Assembly (NCBI GenBank): GCA_028712505.1
Contig: JAQTQC010000008.1
Coordinates: forward strand, 1-55,185
Origin: Candidatus Omnitrophota bacterium
Lineage (GTDB): Bacteria; Omnitrophota; Gorgyraeia; Gygaellales; Profunditerraquicolaceae
Direction: 5' to 3'
Length of the DNA: 55,185 nt
Below the pieces are notes generated by a model, which worked only from the letters and a program-made list of their open reading frames with translations, made no database searches and was not told the DNA's origin. The position numbers and the translations under genes are program-made. Shown in pieces: positions 1 through 6,912 of the stretch. Within the stretch, counting starts at the first letter, position 1. Every line of letters starts with the position of its first letter.

Positions 1-87
1 CAATCAGGCGAACCGGCAGATCTTTTAAAAGAATATAATCTTACCAGCCTGGATATAGAAAAAGCGGTTTTATCCAATATTTCCTAA
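1..87 (+). CDS. 3' end of a transketolase-like gene (partial)
   Basis: The window opens inside an open frame that reads 28 codons and stops at 85-87. The visible tail, with GEPADLLKEYNLTSLDIEKA, resembles the C-terminus of transketolase or its C-terminal subunit, where a GxPxxLLxxYGLTxxDI pattern is common. Transketolase moves two-carbon units between sugar phosphates. Only the last residues are visible, so the family call rests on this short tail and the full gene lies upstream of the window. It ends 16 bases before ispE, so the two may be co-transcribed. Confidence 0.5.
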   Translation, partial: QSGEPADLLKEYNLTSLDIEKAVLSNIS

Positions 88-103
88 GCCTTAGCCTAAA
101 TTC

Positions 104-1033
104 ATGAAGCCTCGTAATGAGCCGCTGGTTATTAAATCTTTTGCTAAAATAAATCTTTATTTGCGTGTTTTGAATAAGCGCAGGGATAATTTCCACAACC
201 TGGACACTTTGTTTGCGCGCATCGACTTGGCTGATACGATTATCATTAAAGGGCGCAGGGACAGCCGGATCAGGATTAAATGTGATAGCCGGCACGTGCC
301 GAAGGATGAGACTAATCTTTGTTTCCGCGCCGCGGATTTATTAAGGCAGGAATTTAAGTTAAGCCATGGACTTGAGATAGAGATTAAGAAGCGCATACCT
401 GTAGGTGCCGGGCTTGGCGGAGGATCATCTAACGCTGCCAGTGTGCTTATGGGGTTAAATAAATACTGGCATTTGAATTTATCCAAATCCAGGCTGGCTA
501 TTTTGGCGGCTAAATTAGGCAGTGATGTCGCTTTCTTTATCTATGATGTAAAATTTGCTTTAGGCAGCCAACGGGGAGATAAAATCAAGCCGCTGGTTTC
601 TTTAAAAGCAACTAAATTGTGGCTTATCCTGGTTTATCCGGGTGTTAAAGTCTCCACTCCTCTGATTTACCGGAAATTCGACCTTTATTTATCAAAACAC
701 AAGTCCACTTTGCCTTTTTTTAAAGGTATTTCCGGATTGACAAGGCGTGTGCCTGATGCTAAAATACTTCTTCTTGAATTACTTAAAAATGGTTGTTCTT
801 TGAATTCAAAATGCCTTTATAATGATTTAGAAGCTGTTACCAGTAACCTCTATCCCGTAGTTAGTCGGGTAAAGAAAGCTCTTTTGGCTTTGAGGTTAGA
901 AAGGGTGATGATGTCTGGAAGCGGTCCGGCGGTATTCGCAATTTGCAGCTGCCGGGCTCAGGCCAGAAATTTGAGCGATAAGCTGCGTAAAGAGCACACA
1001 TCTTGGCAAGTTTTCCTAAGTTCTGCAGTCTAA
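104..1033 (+). CDS. ispE: 4-diphosphocytidyl-2-C-methyl-D-erythritol kinase
   Basis: Cytoplasmic GHMP-family kinase that phosphorylates CDP-methylerythritol in the non-mevalonate (MEP) isoprenoid pathway. The N-terminus carries the family start SFAKINLYLRV, the glycine/serine-rich ATP loop PVGAGLGGGSSNAAS lies near residue 100, and the C-terminal GHMP motif VMMSGSGPAVFAI is present. At 309 residues it is slightly longer than the usual 280-300. The ATG at 104 has no strong Shine-Dalgarno sequence, and I see no better start. It is first in an ispE-spoVG-glmU-prs-rplY-pth order like that of Bacillus. Product identity is secure; the exact start is less so. Confidence 0.93.
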   Translation: MKPRNEPLVIKSFAKINLYLRVLNKRRDNFHNLDTLFARIDLADTIIIKGRRDSRIRIKCDSRHVPKDETNLCFRAADLLRQEFKLSHGLEIEIKKRIPVGAGLGGGSSNAASVLMGLNKYWHLNLSKSRLAILAAKLGSDVAFFIYDVKFALGSQRGDKIKPLVSLKATKLWLILVYPGVKVSTPLIYRKFDLYLSKHKSTLPFFKGISGLTRRVPDAKILLLELLKNGCSLNSKCLYNDLEAVTSNLYPVVSRVKKALLALRLERVMMSGSGPAVFAICSCRAQARNLSDKLRKEHTSWQVFLSSAV

Positions 1034-1059
1034 GCCACGGCAGTCAGGGGAGGGAAAAT

Positions 1060-1452
1060 ATGGAGATAACGGAAGTCAGGATTGTTCTAAAGGATTCGCC
1101 GGACAAGAAGTTAAAGTCGTACGCTACGGTTACTTTCGACAATGTATTTGTGGTCAGGAATATCAAGGTTATTGAGGGCGCGACAGGTTTATTCATTGCG
1201 ATGCCTTCCCGCAAAGTAAAACATCCTTGTCCGAAATGTTCTTTCAAGAATGAATTGCGTAGTAAATATTGCAATCAGTGCGCTGCTGTTTTACCGGCTG
1301 AGACTATCCCGCAGCGCCTGGAAGAGGCGGCAACCAGTCAGTCCGAGCACAAGGATATAGCTCATCCTATAACCCAACAGTTTAGGGAGTATTTGCAGAA
1401 GAGAGTTCTTGAAGCTTACGAGCAAGAGAGAATAAAAGGCAGGAGCGCATAA
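1060..1452 (+). CDS. spoVG: SpoVG-family protein with an inserted zinc ribbon
   Basis: SpoVG is a small nucleic-acid-binding regulator, site-specific for DNA or RNA in several bacteria. The ATG at 1060 is preceded by an AGGGGAGGG Shine-Dalgarno sequence; an upstream in-frame extension would run back into ispE and is rejected. The 130-residue product begins MEITEVRIVLKDSPDKKLKS, contains the SpoVG core (TVTFDNVFVV, GLFIAMPSRK) and ends with KDIAHPI and a helical tail. Between AMPSRK and DIAHPI, where ordinary SpoVG has about ten residues, there are roughly 45 extra residues with CPKC (C57, C60) and CNQC (C71, C74), a four-cysteine zinc ribbon. The canonical family is about 85-100 residues, so this is an expanded variant. 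Its target is unknown. Confidence 0.88.
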   Translation: MEITEVRIVLKDSPDKKLKSYATVTFDNVFVVRNIKVIEGATGLFIAMPSRKVKHPCPKCSFKNELRSKYCNQCAAVLPAETIPQRLEEAATSQSEHKDIAHPITQQFREYLQKRVLEAYEQERIKGRSA

Positions 1453-1517
1453 GTTTGTTGGAGAGATGGATTTCGTAAGACCATTTCCTTCCTTGGCGAA
1501 TTGGTGAAAGTAAAAAT

Positions 1518-1588
1518 TGGGACGTCGTCCAATGGTAGGACACCAGAATTTGGGTCTGGCTATTATGGTTCGAATCCATACGTCCCAG
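1518..1588 (+). tRNA. tRNA-Gln (anticodon TTG)
   Basis: The acceptor arm TGGGACG (1518-1524) pairs fully with CGTCCCA (1581-1587), followed by discriminator G. The U1-A72 first pair is typical of bacterial tRNA-Gln. The anticodon loop reads TTTGGG around TTG, decoding CAA. The T arm contains GGTTCGAATCC. CCA is not encoded. It lies between spoVG and glmU, and glmU starts only 17 bases downstream. Confidence 0.95.
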
Positions 1589-1605
1589 CTATTAAATAAT
1601 TGAAT

Positions 1606-2856
1606 ATGAAAGATAATATAGCAGTCATAATCCTGGCGGCAGGTAAGAGCACACGGATGAAGTCTGAGATGCCCAAGGTTCTGCATAATCTTTGCGGCAG
1701 GCCCATGTTGGGATATGTTTTAGATCTGGTCTCTTCGCTTAAACCTAAACAAGTAGTTACTGTCTTAGGATTTAAGCACGAGTTGGTGCGTAGAGTTATT
1801 CCAACGGGGATCAAGGTGTGTATTCAGAAAAAACTTATTGGCACCGCCGATGCGGTAAAAGCCGGACTGGCAGCTTTAAAGGGATTCAAGGGTACTGTGC
1901 TTGTCCTTTATGGGGACAACCCTTTGGTAAAGAAAGAGACTTTAAAGAAGCTTTTAGATTACCATATAGAAAATAATGTTGACGCTACGCTGTTAACTGC
2001 GCAATTAAAGAAACCGTCTGGATATGGCAGGATTATACGGGATAAAGTTTTTAGTATCTGCGGTATAGTTGAGGAAAAGGACGCTGATGAGGTGCAGAAG
2101 GATATCCAGGAGATCAATACCGGGATCATGGTTTTTAAGAAAGAAAGCCTGGCTGGAAATTTAAAGTATATCCGTTCCGATAACCGTAAGAAAGAATATT
2201 ATTTAACCGATATTATAGGCATTTTAGCCAAAAAGAAATATCTGGTTGACGGGGTAAGGCTGGAGGATCCCCAGGAGGCTTTGGGGATTAATACCCGGGT
2301 TGAATTAGCTAAGGCCAATTCTTTGATGCAGCAGCGGATTAACGAAAAATTTATGCAGGATGGCGTAACGATTGTTGATCCTTCGTCTACCTTCATTAAT
2401 TTTGGCACCAAAATCGGAGTAGATACAGTGATTTATCCCTTTACAGTAATTGAAAGGGGTGTTAAAATTGGAAAACGTTGTTCAGTAGGTCCTTTTGCGC
2501 ACCTGCGTGAAGCTGCTGAGCTTAAAGACGATGTAACAGCCGGCAACTTTATTGAGATGGTGCGCGCCAAGATCGGCGCCAAAACATTCGTTAAACATTT
2601 CTCTTATATAGGTGATAGCTCTGTCGGCTCTTGCGTAAATATCGGGGCAGGAACGGTTACGGCTAATTTTGACGGTATAAAGAAGAATAATACTGTTATT
2701 AAAGACAGGGCTAATATAGGTTCAGATACTGTAATCGTTGCCCCGGTAAAGATAGGCAGATCGGCATTTACCGGAGCCGGTTCAGTGATTACTAAAAATG
2801 TTCCGGATAACACTGTTGTTGTGGGAGTCCCGGGGAGAATTCTAAGGAAGAGGTAA
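1606..2856 (+). CDS. glmU: Bifunctional UDP-GlcNAc pyrophosphorylase / glucosamine-1-P acetyltransferase
   Basis: Makes UDP-N-acetylglucosamine for peptidoglycan and lipid A: it acetylates glucosamine-1-phosphate, then transfers UMP. The N-terminal nucleotidyltransferase domain has LAAGKSTRMKSEMPK near residues 9-23. The C-terminal half is a left-handed beta-helix of hexapeptide repeats with KHFSYIGDSSVGSCVNIGAG, keeping the catalytic histidine, and VIVAPVKIGR. At 416 residues it is shorter than E. coli GlmU (456), mainly through a shorter C-terminal tail. I chose ATG 1606 over an in-frame TTG at 1600. Neither has a Shine-Dalgarno sequence, because the tRNA-Gln gene ends 17 bases upstream. 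prs follows two bases after the stop. Confidence 0.95.
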   Translation: MKDNIAVIILAAGKSTRMKSEMPKVLHNLCGRPMLGYVLDLVSSLKPKQVVTVLGFKHELVRRVIPTGIKVCIQKKLIGTADAVKAGLAALKGFKGTVLVLYGDNPLVKKETLKKLLDYHIENNVDATLLTAQLKKPSGYGRIIRDKVFSICGIVEEKDADEVQKDIQEINTGIMVFKKESLAGNLKYIRSDNRKKEYYLTDIIGILAKKKYLVDGVRLEDPQEALGINTRVELAKANSLMQQRINEKFMQDGVTIVDPSSTFINFGTKIGVDTVIYPFTVIERGVKIGKRCSVGPFAHLREAAELKDDVTAGNFIEMVRAKIGAKTFVKHFSYIGDSSVGSCVNIGAGTVTANFDGIKKNNTVIKDRANIGSDTVIVAPVKIGRSAFTGAGSVITKNVPDNTVVVGVPGRILRKR

Positions 2857-2858
2857 AT

Positions 2859-3797
2859 ATGGATAAATTAGCGGTTTTTAGCGGCAACGCAAACCTTATG
2901 TTAGCCAATGATATCTGCAAAGAATTAAAAGTTAAATTACAGGATGCCTTGGTCGGCAGGTTCAGCGAAGGGGAAATTCGGGTAAAGATTAATGAGAATG
3001 TACGCGGTAAAGATGTTTTTATAATCCAACCTACCTGTCCGCCTTCGAATGACAATTTGATGGAATTGTTGATTATGATTGATGCTCTTCGCCGGGCCTC
3101 CGCTAAAAGGATTACCGCGGTTATCCCGTATTTTGGTTATGCTCGTCAAGATAGAAAAGATCAGCCGCGCGTGCCGATCACCGCGAAGTTAGTGGCCAAT
3201 CTTCTGACTACCGCCGGTTCAGACAGGGTCTTGACCATGGATTTGCACGCCGGTCAGATCCAAGGGTTTTTTGATATACCAGTGGATCATCTTTTTTCCG
3301 TTGGTGTATTCGTGGATTATTTTTCTAAAATGAATATCAAAGATCTGATTGCTGTTTCTCCTGATGTCGGCAGTATCAAGATGGCTAGGGCTTATGCTAA
3401 AAGAGTTTCCGCCGGCTTAGCAATAATTGATAAGCGTCGGGTTTCGCCTGAGAAGGCCGAAGCTATGCATATTATGGGCGAGGTGGAAGACAAAAACGTA
3501 ATTATTATTGACGATATGATTGCTACGGGAAGCTCTCTGATCGAAGCGGTAGGGGCTTTGAAAAAAGCCAAAGCTAAGACTATCTATGCCGCAATTACCC
3601 ACGGTATCCTGTCTGGCCCGGCAATCGAGCGTATCGATCAGTGTAAAGGTTTGGAGAAACTGCTTATTTCAGACAGTGTGCCATTGTCTGTGGAAAAACA
3701 ACATGATAAGATTCAAGTACTTTCAGTAGCCAGTCTTTTGGCCGAAGCAATCAAAAGAATACATAATGAGGAGTCAGTGAGTTGTTTGTTTGATTAA
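2859..3797 (+). CDS. prs: Ribose-phosphate pyrophosphokinase
   Basis: Cytoplasmic PRPP synthetase: ribose-5-phosphate plus ATP gives PRPP for purine, pyrimidine, histidine and tryptophan synthesis. The 312-residue length is typical of class I. Visible motifs are GRFSEGEIRVKI near residue 34, the flexible loop YARQDRKDQPR near residue 93, the divalent-metal/ATP segment around MDLHAGQIQGFF, and the PRPP-binding loop VIIIDDMIATGSS near residue 213. AGGAAGAGG six bases before ATG 2859 is a good ribosome-binding site. The gene follows glmU by two bases, as in the Bacillus gcaD-prs pair, which implies co-transcription. Confidence 0.96.
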   Translation: MDKLAVFSGNANLMLANDICKELKVKLQDALVGRFSEGEIRVKINENVRGKDVFIIQPTCPPSNDNLMELLIMIDALRRASAKRITAVIPYFGYARQDRKDQPRVPITAKLVANLLTTAGSDRVLTMDLHAGQIQGFFDIPVDHLFSVGVFVDYFSKMNIKDLIAVSPDVGSIKMARAYAKRVSAGLAIIDKRRVSPEKAEAMHIMGEVEDKNVIIIDDMIATGSSLIEAVGALKKAKAKTIYAAITHGILSGPAIERIDQCKGLEKLLISDSVPLSVEKQHDKIQVLSVASLLAEAIKRIHNEESVSCLFD

Positions 3798-3880
3798 ATG
3801 AACTTATCCCGACGAATGCGAAAAATCTTGCGCAGATTGTGAGCCGGGAAGAGTAATCAATAATAAAGAAAGGTAAAAAA

Positions 3881-4576
3881 ATGGAAGAGATATTATTGGA
3901 AGCAGAATTAAGAGAAGAAAAGGGAAGCGCTAAGGCTAGGGATTTGAGGAACAAAGGTTATTTACCTTCAGTGGTTTATTTTCACGGTAAAGATGCCTTA
4001 TCCATAAAAATTCCCAAGGGGATACTTGTAAAATTAATGCATCAACATCACCTTGAGGGAGTTATTATCAATCTTAAGATCAAGGATGACAAAAAGGGCA
4101 AAGGCCGTCCCTGTTTGGTTAAAGAAATCCAGTATGATCCGGTGAGCGAGGATATCATGCATATAGATTTTAATGAGATATCGCTGACTGAGGCAATCAA
4201 GGTTAACGTCTCTGTCGAAATTAAGGGTGAGGCGATAGGCGTTAAACAGGAGGGCGGCTCCTTGGAGCATATTCTTTGGGAATTGGAAGTTGAATGTCTG
4301 CCTACAAGTATCCCTAAAAATATTGAAGTAGATGTGTCCGCGCTCAAGCTGGGTGAGGCTGTCCACGTTAAAGATATAGTTTTTCCCGAAGGAGTTAAAC
4401 CTTTAAATGACCCGGCAGCGATTGTCCTGCACATTGCGGAGCCGATGAAGGAAGAGGCGCCGACTGAGGCAGTTGAAGGAGAAACCAAGGCTGAGCCAGA
4501 GGTAATTAAGGAAAAGAAAGAGGTTCCTGCTGAAGGAGCTGCTCCCGCAGAAGACAAGGGGAAAGATAAAAAGTAA
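3881..4576 (+). CDS. rplY: 50S ribosomal protein L25 / general stress protein Ctc
   Basis: 5S rRNA-binding ribosomal protein of the long Ctc/TL5 type. Residues about 1-90 form the L25 domain (LEAELREEKGSAKARDLRNK, then SVVYFHGK). Residues about 95-185 form the TL5 beta domain, with IDFNEISLTEAIKVNVSVEI and VDVSALKLGEAVHVKDI. A low-complexity acidic/lysine tail of about 45 residues follows (EEAPTEAVEGETKAEPEV). The total of 231 residues matches Ctc proteins with such tails. AAAGG stands before ATG 3881. Its place between prs and pth is the same as in Bacillus (prs-ctc-spoVC). The 83 bases after prs hold no gene. Confidence 0.93.
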   Translation: MEEILLEAELREEKGSAKARDLRNKGYLPSVVYFHGKDALSIKIPKGILVKLMHQHHLEGVIINLKIKDDKKGKGRPCLVKEIQYDPVSEDIMHIDFNEISLTEAIKVNVSVEIKGEAIGVKQEGGSLEHILWELEVECLPTSIPKNIEVDVSALKLGEAVHVKDIVFPEGVKPLNDPAAIVLHIAEPMKEEAPTEAVEGETKAEPEVIKEKKEVPAEGAAPAEDKGKDKK

Positions 4577-4621
4577 GTGTCTGGGCTTAAAATAAAAGCC
4601 AACAGGATAGAGGTCTTTTAA

Positions 4622-5200
4622 GTGAAGCTCATTGTAGGGTTAGGCAATCCTGGTTTAATTTACGCGGGTAGCCGGCACAACATCGGTTTTATGGTAGTAA
4701 AAGCCTTGGCCCGTTCTTTAAAAGTTGCCCTGAAGACAGACAGACAGGTTTGCGCTTTAATTGGTAAAACCAAATACGGCCAGCATGATTTAGTATTAGC
4801 CTTGCCGCAGACTTTTATGAATTTAAGCGGGGTTGCAGTTAAAGCCTTGCTTAAAAAACTTAAGCTTAGCCCACAAGAACTCTTGGTGGTCTGCGACGAT
4901 TTGGATTTAGAGTTGGGCAGGATTAAGATTCGTCCGCACGGTTCAAGCGCAGGGCAGCGTGGTTTAGGCTCGATCATTGAGCAATTAGGGGCAGAAGAGT
5001 TTAATCGTTTACGTTTTGGTATCGGCCGGCCAAGGAATGCCGAAGATGCCCGCCGGTATGTCTTATCCGGTTTTTTACGTAAAGAAAAGGGAGTGGTGGA
5101 AGAAGCGAAAGAAAATGCCGTCGCTTGCGCTTTGAGCTGGGTAGAAAATGGCATAATTATGACTATGGACAGTTTTAACACAAGGAGCAGAAATGAATAA
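4622..5200 (+). CDS. pth: Peptidyl-tRNA hydrolase
   Basis: Recycles peptidyl-tRNA dropped by ribosomes by cleaving the ester bond. The N-terminus MKLIVGLGNPGLIYAGSRHN has the family signature, including the catalytic histidine of SRHNIGF. FMNLSGVAV and the acidic VVCDDLDLELGRIKIR stretch are also diagnostic, as is GSSAGQRGLGSII. Length 192 residues is normal. The start is GTG 4622 with AGAGG about seven bases upstream. The 3' end overlaps rpsF by 8 bases, suggesting translational coupling between the pth and ribosomal-protein blocks. Confidence 0.96.
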   Translation: MKLIVGLGNPGLIYAGSRHNIGFMVVKALARSLKVALKTDRQVCALIGKTKYGQHDLVLALPQTFMNLSGVAVKALLKKLKLSPQELLVVCDDLDLELGRIKIRPHGSSAGQRGLGSIIEQLGAEEFNRLRFGIGRPRNAEDARRYVLSGFLRKEKGVVEEAKENAVACALSWVENGIIMTMDSFNTRSRNE

Positions 5201-5483
5201 ATATGAAGCAATGTTAATTGTTAAACCGGATTTATCAGACGAGGATAAAAAAGTTTTATTTAAGCAGATTGATGATGCCGTAATAAAAAACGGCGGTCAG
5301 ATTTCCCAGTCGGCTGTCTGGGCGGAAAGGCGTAAATTATATTTCCCGATCAAGAAATTCCAGGAAGGGGTATATTATCTTGTGGCATTTAATGCCCCTG
5401 CGTCGGCGATTAAAGAGCTCCGCAATATTTATAAACTTAATGAAGATATCCTGAGGGTATTGTTTACCCGTATGGATATTTAA
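5193..5483 (+). CDS. rpsF: 30S ribosomal protein S6
   Basis: Small-subunit protein that binds the central domain of 16S rRNA together with S18. The 96-residue product starts MNKYEAMLIVKPDLSDEDKK and has the family segments WAERRKLYFPIKKFQEGVYY and RNIYKLNEDILRVLFTRMD. It has the usual length without an acidic C-terminal tail. AAGGAGCAG precedes ATG 5193, which lies inside the end of pth. It begins the standard rpsF-ssb-rpsR-rplI cluster, although 98 bases without a gene separate it from ssb. Confidence 0.96.
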   Translation: MNKYEAMLIVKPDLSDEDKKVLFKQIDDAVIKNGGQISQSAVWAERRKLYFPIKKFQEGVYYLVAFNAPASAIKELRNIYKLNEDILRVLFTRMDI

Positions 5484-5581
5484 AACGGTCGCATCCGGTG
5501 GCGGTTTGATTTAAAGATCAAAGAGCCCCCAGGGTGTTTAAGTTAGCAGGATTTTTTGGATAAAAGATTAAGGAGGTCTGT

Positions 5582-6043
5582 ATGGCTAGTTATAATAAAG
5601 TATTATTGATGGGTAATCTTACCAAGGATCCTGAGTTGCGCTATACCCCGCAGGGGACCGCTGTAGTTAATCTGCGCATGGCGGTGAACCGTAAGTACCG
5701 GACTAAAGAACAGGAATTAAAGGAAGAGGTTTGCTTTATAACTGCGGTGGTTTGGAATAAACAGGCTGAGACTTGTAATCAGTATTTGCATAAAGGCAGC
5801 AGTGTTTTTGTCGAAGGTAGGTTGCAGTCGCGTTCCTGGGAGGATAATACCGGGGCTAAACGTTCAGTGATTGAAGTCAGGGCAGAACGCGTACAGTTTA
5901 TGGGCGCGCCTGGACAGTCCAAGGCCTCCAGTCAGACAGCCCAAGTAGGTGCAGAAACATTAGCTGATGATGCCAGCAGCGAATCAAGCTGGTTATCAGA
6001 GGGTTTGGATGAAACTCAAGGTTCTGAAGAGCAGTCAAATTAA
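5582..6043 (+). CDS. ssb: Single-stranded DNA-binding protein
   Basis: Coats single-stranded DNA in replication and repair. Residues 1-110 form the OB fold, with YNKVLLMGNLTKDPELRYTP, the TAVVWNKQAE strand, the HKGSSVFVEGRLQSRSW strand and the IEVRAERVQFMG strand. A short linker rich in Ser/Gln/Ala follows. The C-terminus ends ETQGSEEQSN and has no DDDIPF-type acidic tip, the tail by which most bacterial SSBs recruit partner proteins. AAGGAGGTCTGT precedes ATG 5582, a near-perfect ribosome-binding site. It lies between rpsF and rpsR as usual. Another SSB with a normal tail may exist elsewhere in the genome. Confidence 0.95.
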   Translation: MASYNKVLLMGNLTKDPELRYTPQGTAVVNLRMAVNRKYRTKEQELKEEVCFITAVVWNKQAETCNQYLHKGSSVFVEGRLQSRSWEDNTGAKRSVIEVRAERVQFMGAPGQSKASSQTAQVGAETLADDASSESSWLSEGLDETQGSEEQSN

Positions 6044-6079
6044 AATAAAACAAATCAAGAAAAAGACAGGGGGAAATAA

Positions 6080-6355
6080 ATGAAAGTTAAGACCAGAGGA
6101 TTTGGCAAAGACAAGAAAATTATCAAGAAGAAAAAGGACCTGCTTGGTCCGGCGAGAAAAAGATTCTGCCGTTTTTGCGCGGATAAGTTAGGAAGCATTG
6201 ATTATAAGGATATAAAGAGACTGGAAGTTTTTATTACTGAAAAAGGTAAAATTGTCTCCAGCCGTTTTTCCGGTAATTGCGCCAAGCATCAAAGAAGGAT
6301 CAGGGAACTGATTAATAAGGCCAGGTTTCTTTCACTGCTTCCCTATACCCGCTAA
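6080..6355 (+). CDS. rpsR: 30S ribosomal protein S18 (cysteine-containing form)
   Basis: Binds 16S rRNA next to S6. The 91-residue product has a lysine-rich N-terminal extension, then [20 protein letters not shown], the basic [19 protein letters not shown] segment and [10 protein letters not shown] at the end. CxxC plus the NCAKHQ cysteine/histidine pair indicate the zinc-binding (C+) version of S18. ATG 6080 follows an AGGGGGAA ribosome-binding site. rplI starts four bases after its stop. Confidence 0.95.
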   Translation: MKVKTRGFGKDKKIIKKKKDLLGPARKRFCRFCADKLGSIDYKDIKRLEVFITEKGKIVSSRFSGNCAKHQRRIRELINKARFLSLLPYTR

Positions 6356-6359
6356 AAAT

Positions 6360-6800
6360 ATGGAAGTCATTTTAATCAAAGATGTAGAAAAGATTGGTAA
6401 GGCTGGCACAGTAGTTAAAGTCAAGGAAGGGTTTGCCCGGAATTTCCTTTTTCCGCACAATTTAGCTAAAGTTGCCACTGTTGGAAGTCTGGAGCAATTA
6501 GAAAAAGAAAAAAAGGCCAGGTTAGCGCAATACGCCTTGGCAAAAGAAAAATCAGAAGAGCTCAAGAAACGTTTAGCCGGACTTTCTTTAACTATCTCCG
6601 CATTGGCTCAAGGGGAAGAACTGTATGGCAGTATCAGTAGCCATGATATAGCCGCCGCTTTAAAAGACGAGGGTTTCCTGATAGATAAAAACGCTATCGA
6701 ATTGGCTGAACCGATAAAGTCTTTGGGTATTTATGAGCTTCCGATTAAGCTGCACCCGGAAGTAATCGCGACGGTTAAGCTTTGGGTGGTCAAAAAATAA
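6360..6800 (+). CDS. rplI: 50S ribosomal protein L9
   Basis: Elongated large-subunit protein with two domains on a long helix. The N-terminal domain reads MEVILIKDVEKIGKAGTVVK, then EGFARNFLFPHNLA. A Lys/Glu-rich connecting helix spans about residues 42-75, and the C-terminal domain includes GEELYGSISSHDIAAALK and IKSLGIYELPIKLHPEV. Length 146 residues is typical. There is no Shine-Dalgarno sequence in the four-base gap after rpsR, so translation is probably coupled to rpsR. Confidence 0.96.
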   Translation: MEVILIKDVEKIGKAGTVVKVKEGFARNFLFPHNLAKVATVGSLEQLEKEKKARLAQYALAKEKSEELKKRLAGLSLTISALAQGEELYGSISSHDIAAALKDEGFLIDKNAIELAEPIKSLGIYELPIKLHPEVIATVKLWVVKK

Positions 6801-6809
6801 CCGAACACG

Positions 6810-6882
6810 TAACTTACGGAGCGATAACGAATGTAAGTTATATATCTAAAATTATGCTGTATTTCCGCTAGACGCAGCATAA
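6810..6882 (+). other. Two equal-sized inverted repeats upstream of dnaB
   Basis: TAACTTAC (6810-6817) pairs with GTAAGTTA (6833-6840), and TTATGCTG (6852-6859) pairs with CAGCATAA (6875-6882). Both give 8-bp perfect stems around 15-base loops. They fill the gap between rplI and dnaB. Neither is followed by a T-run, so they are not ordinary terminators. Their role is unknown. Confidence 0.45.
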
Positions 6883-6912
6883 ATGATTGAAGTCCAGGAG
6901 AATTTGTCACAC

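Noticed and set aside
4048-4602. 184-codon minus-strand frame opposite rplY
   Set aside because: Shadow of the strongly supported rplY on the + strand; low-complexity composition and no start signal.
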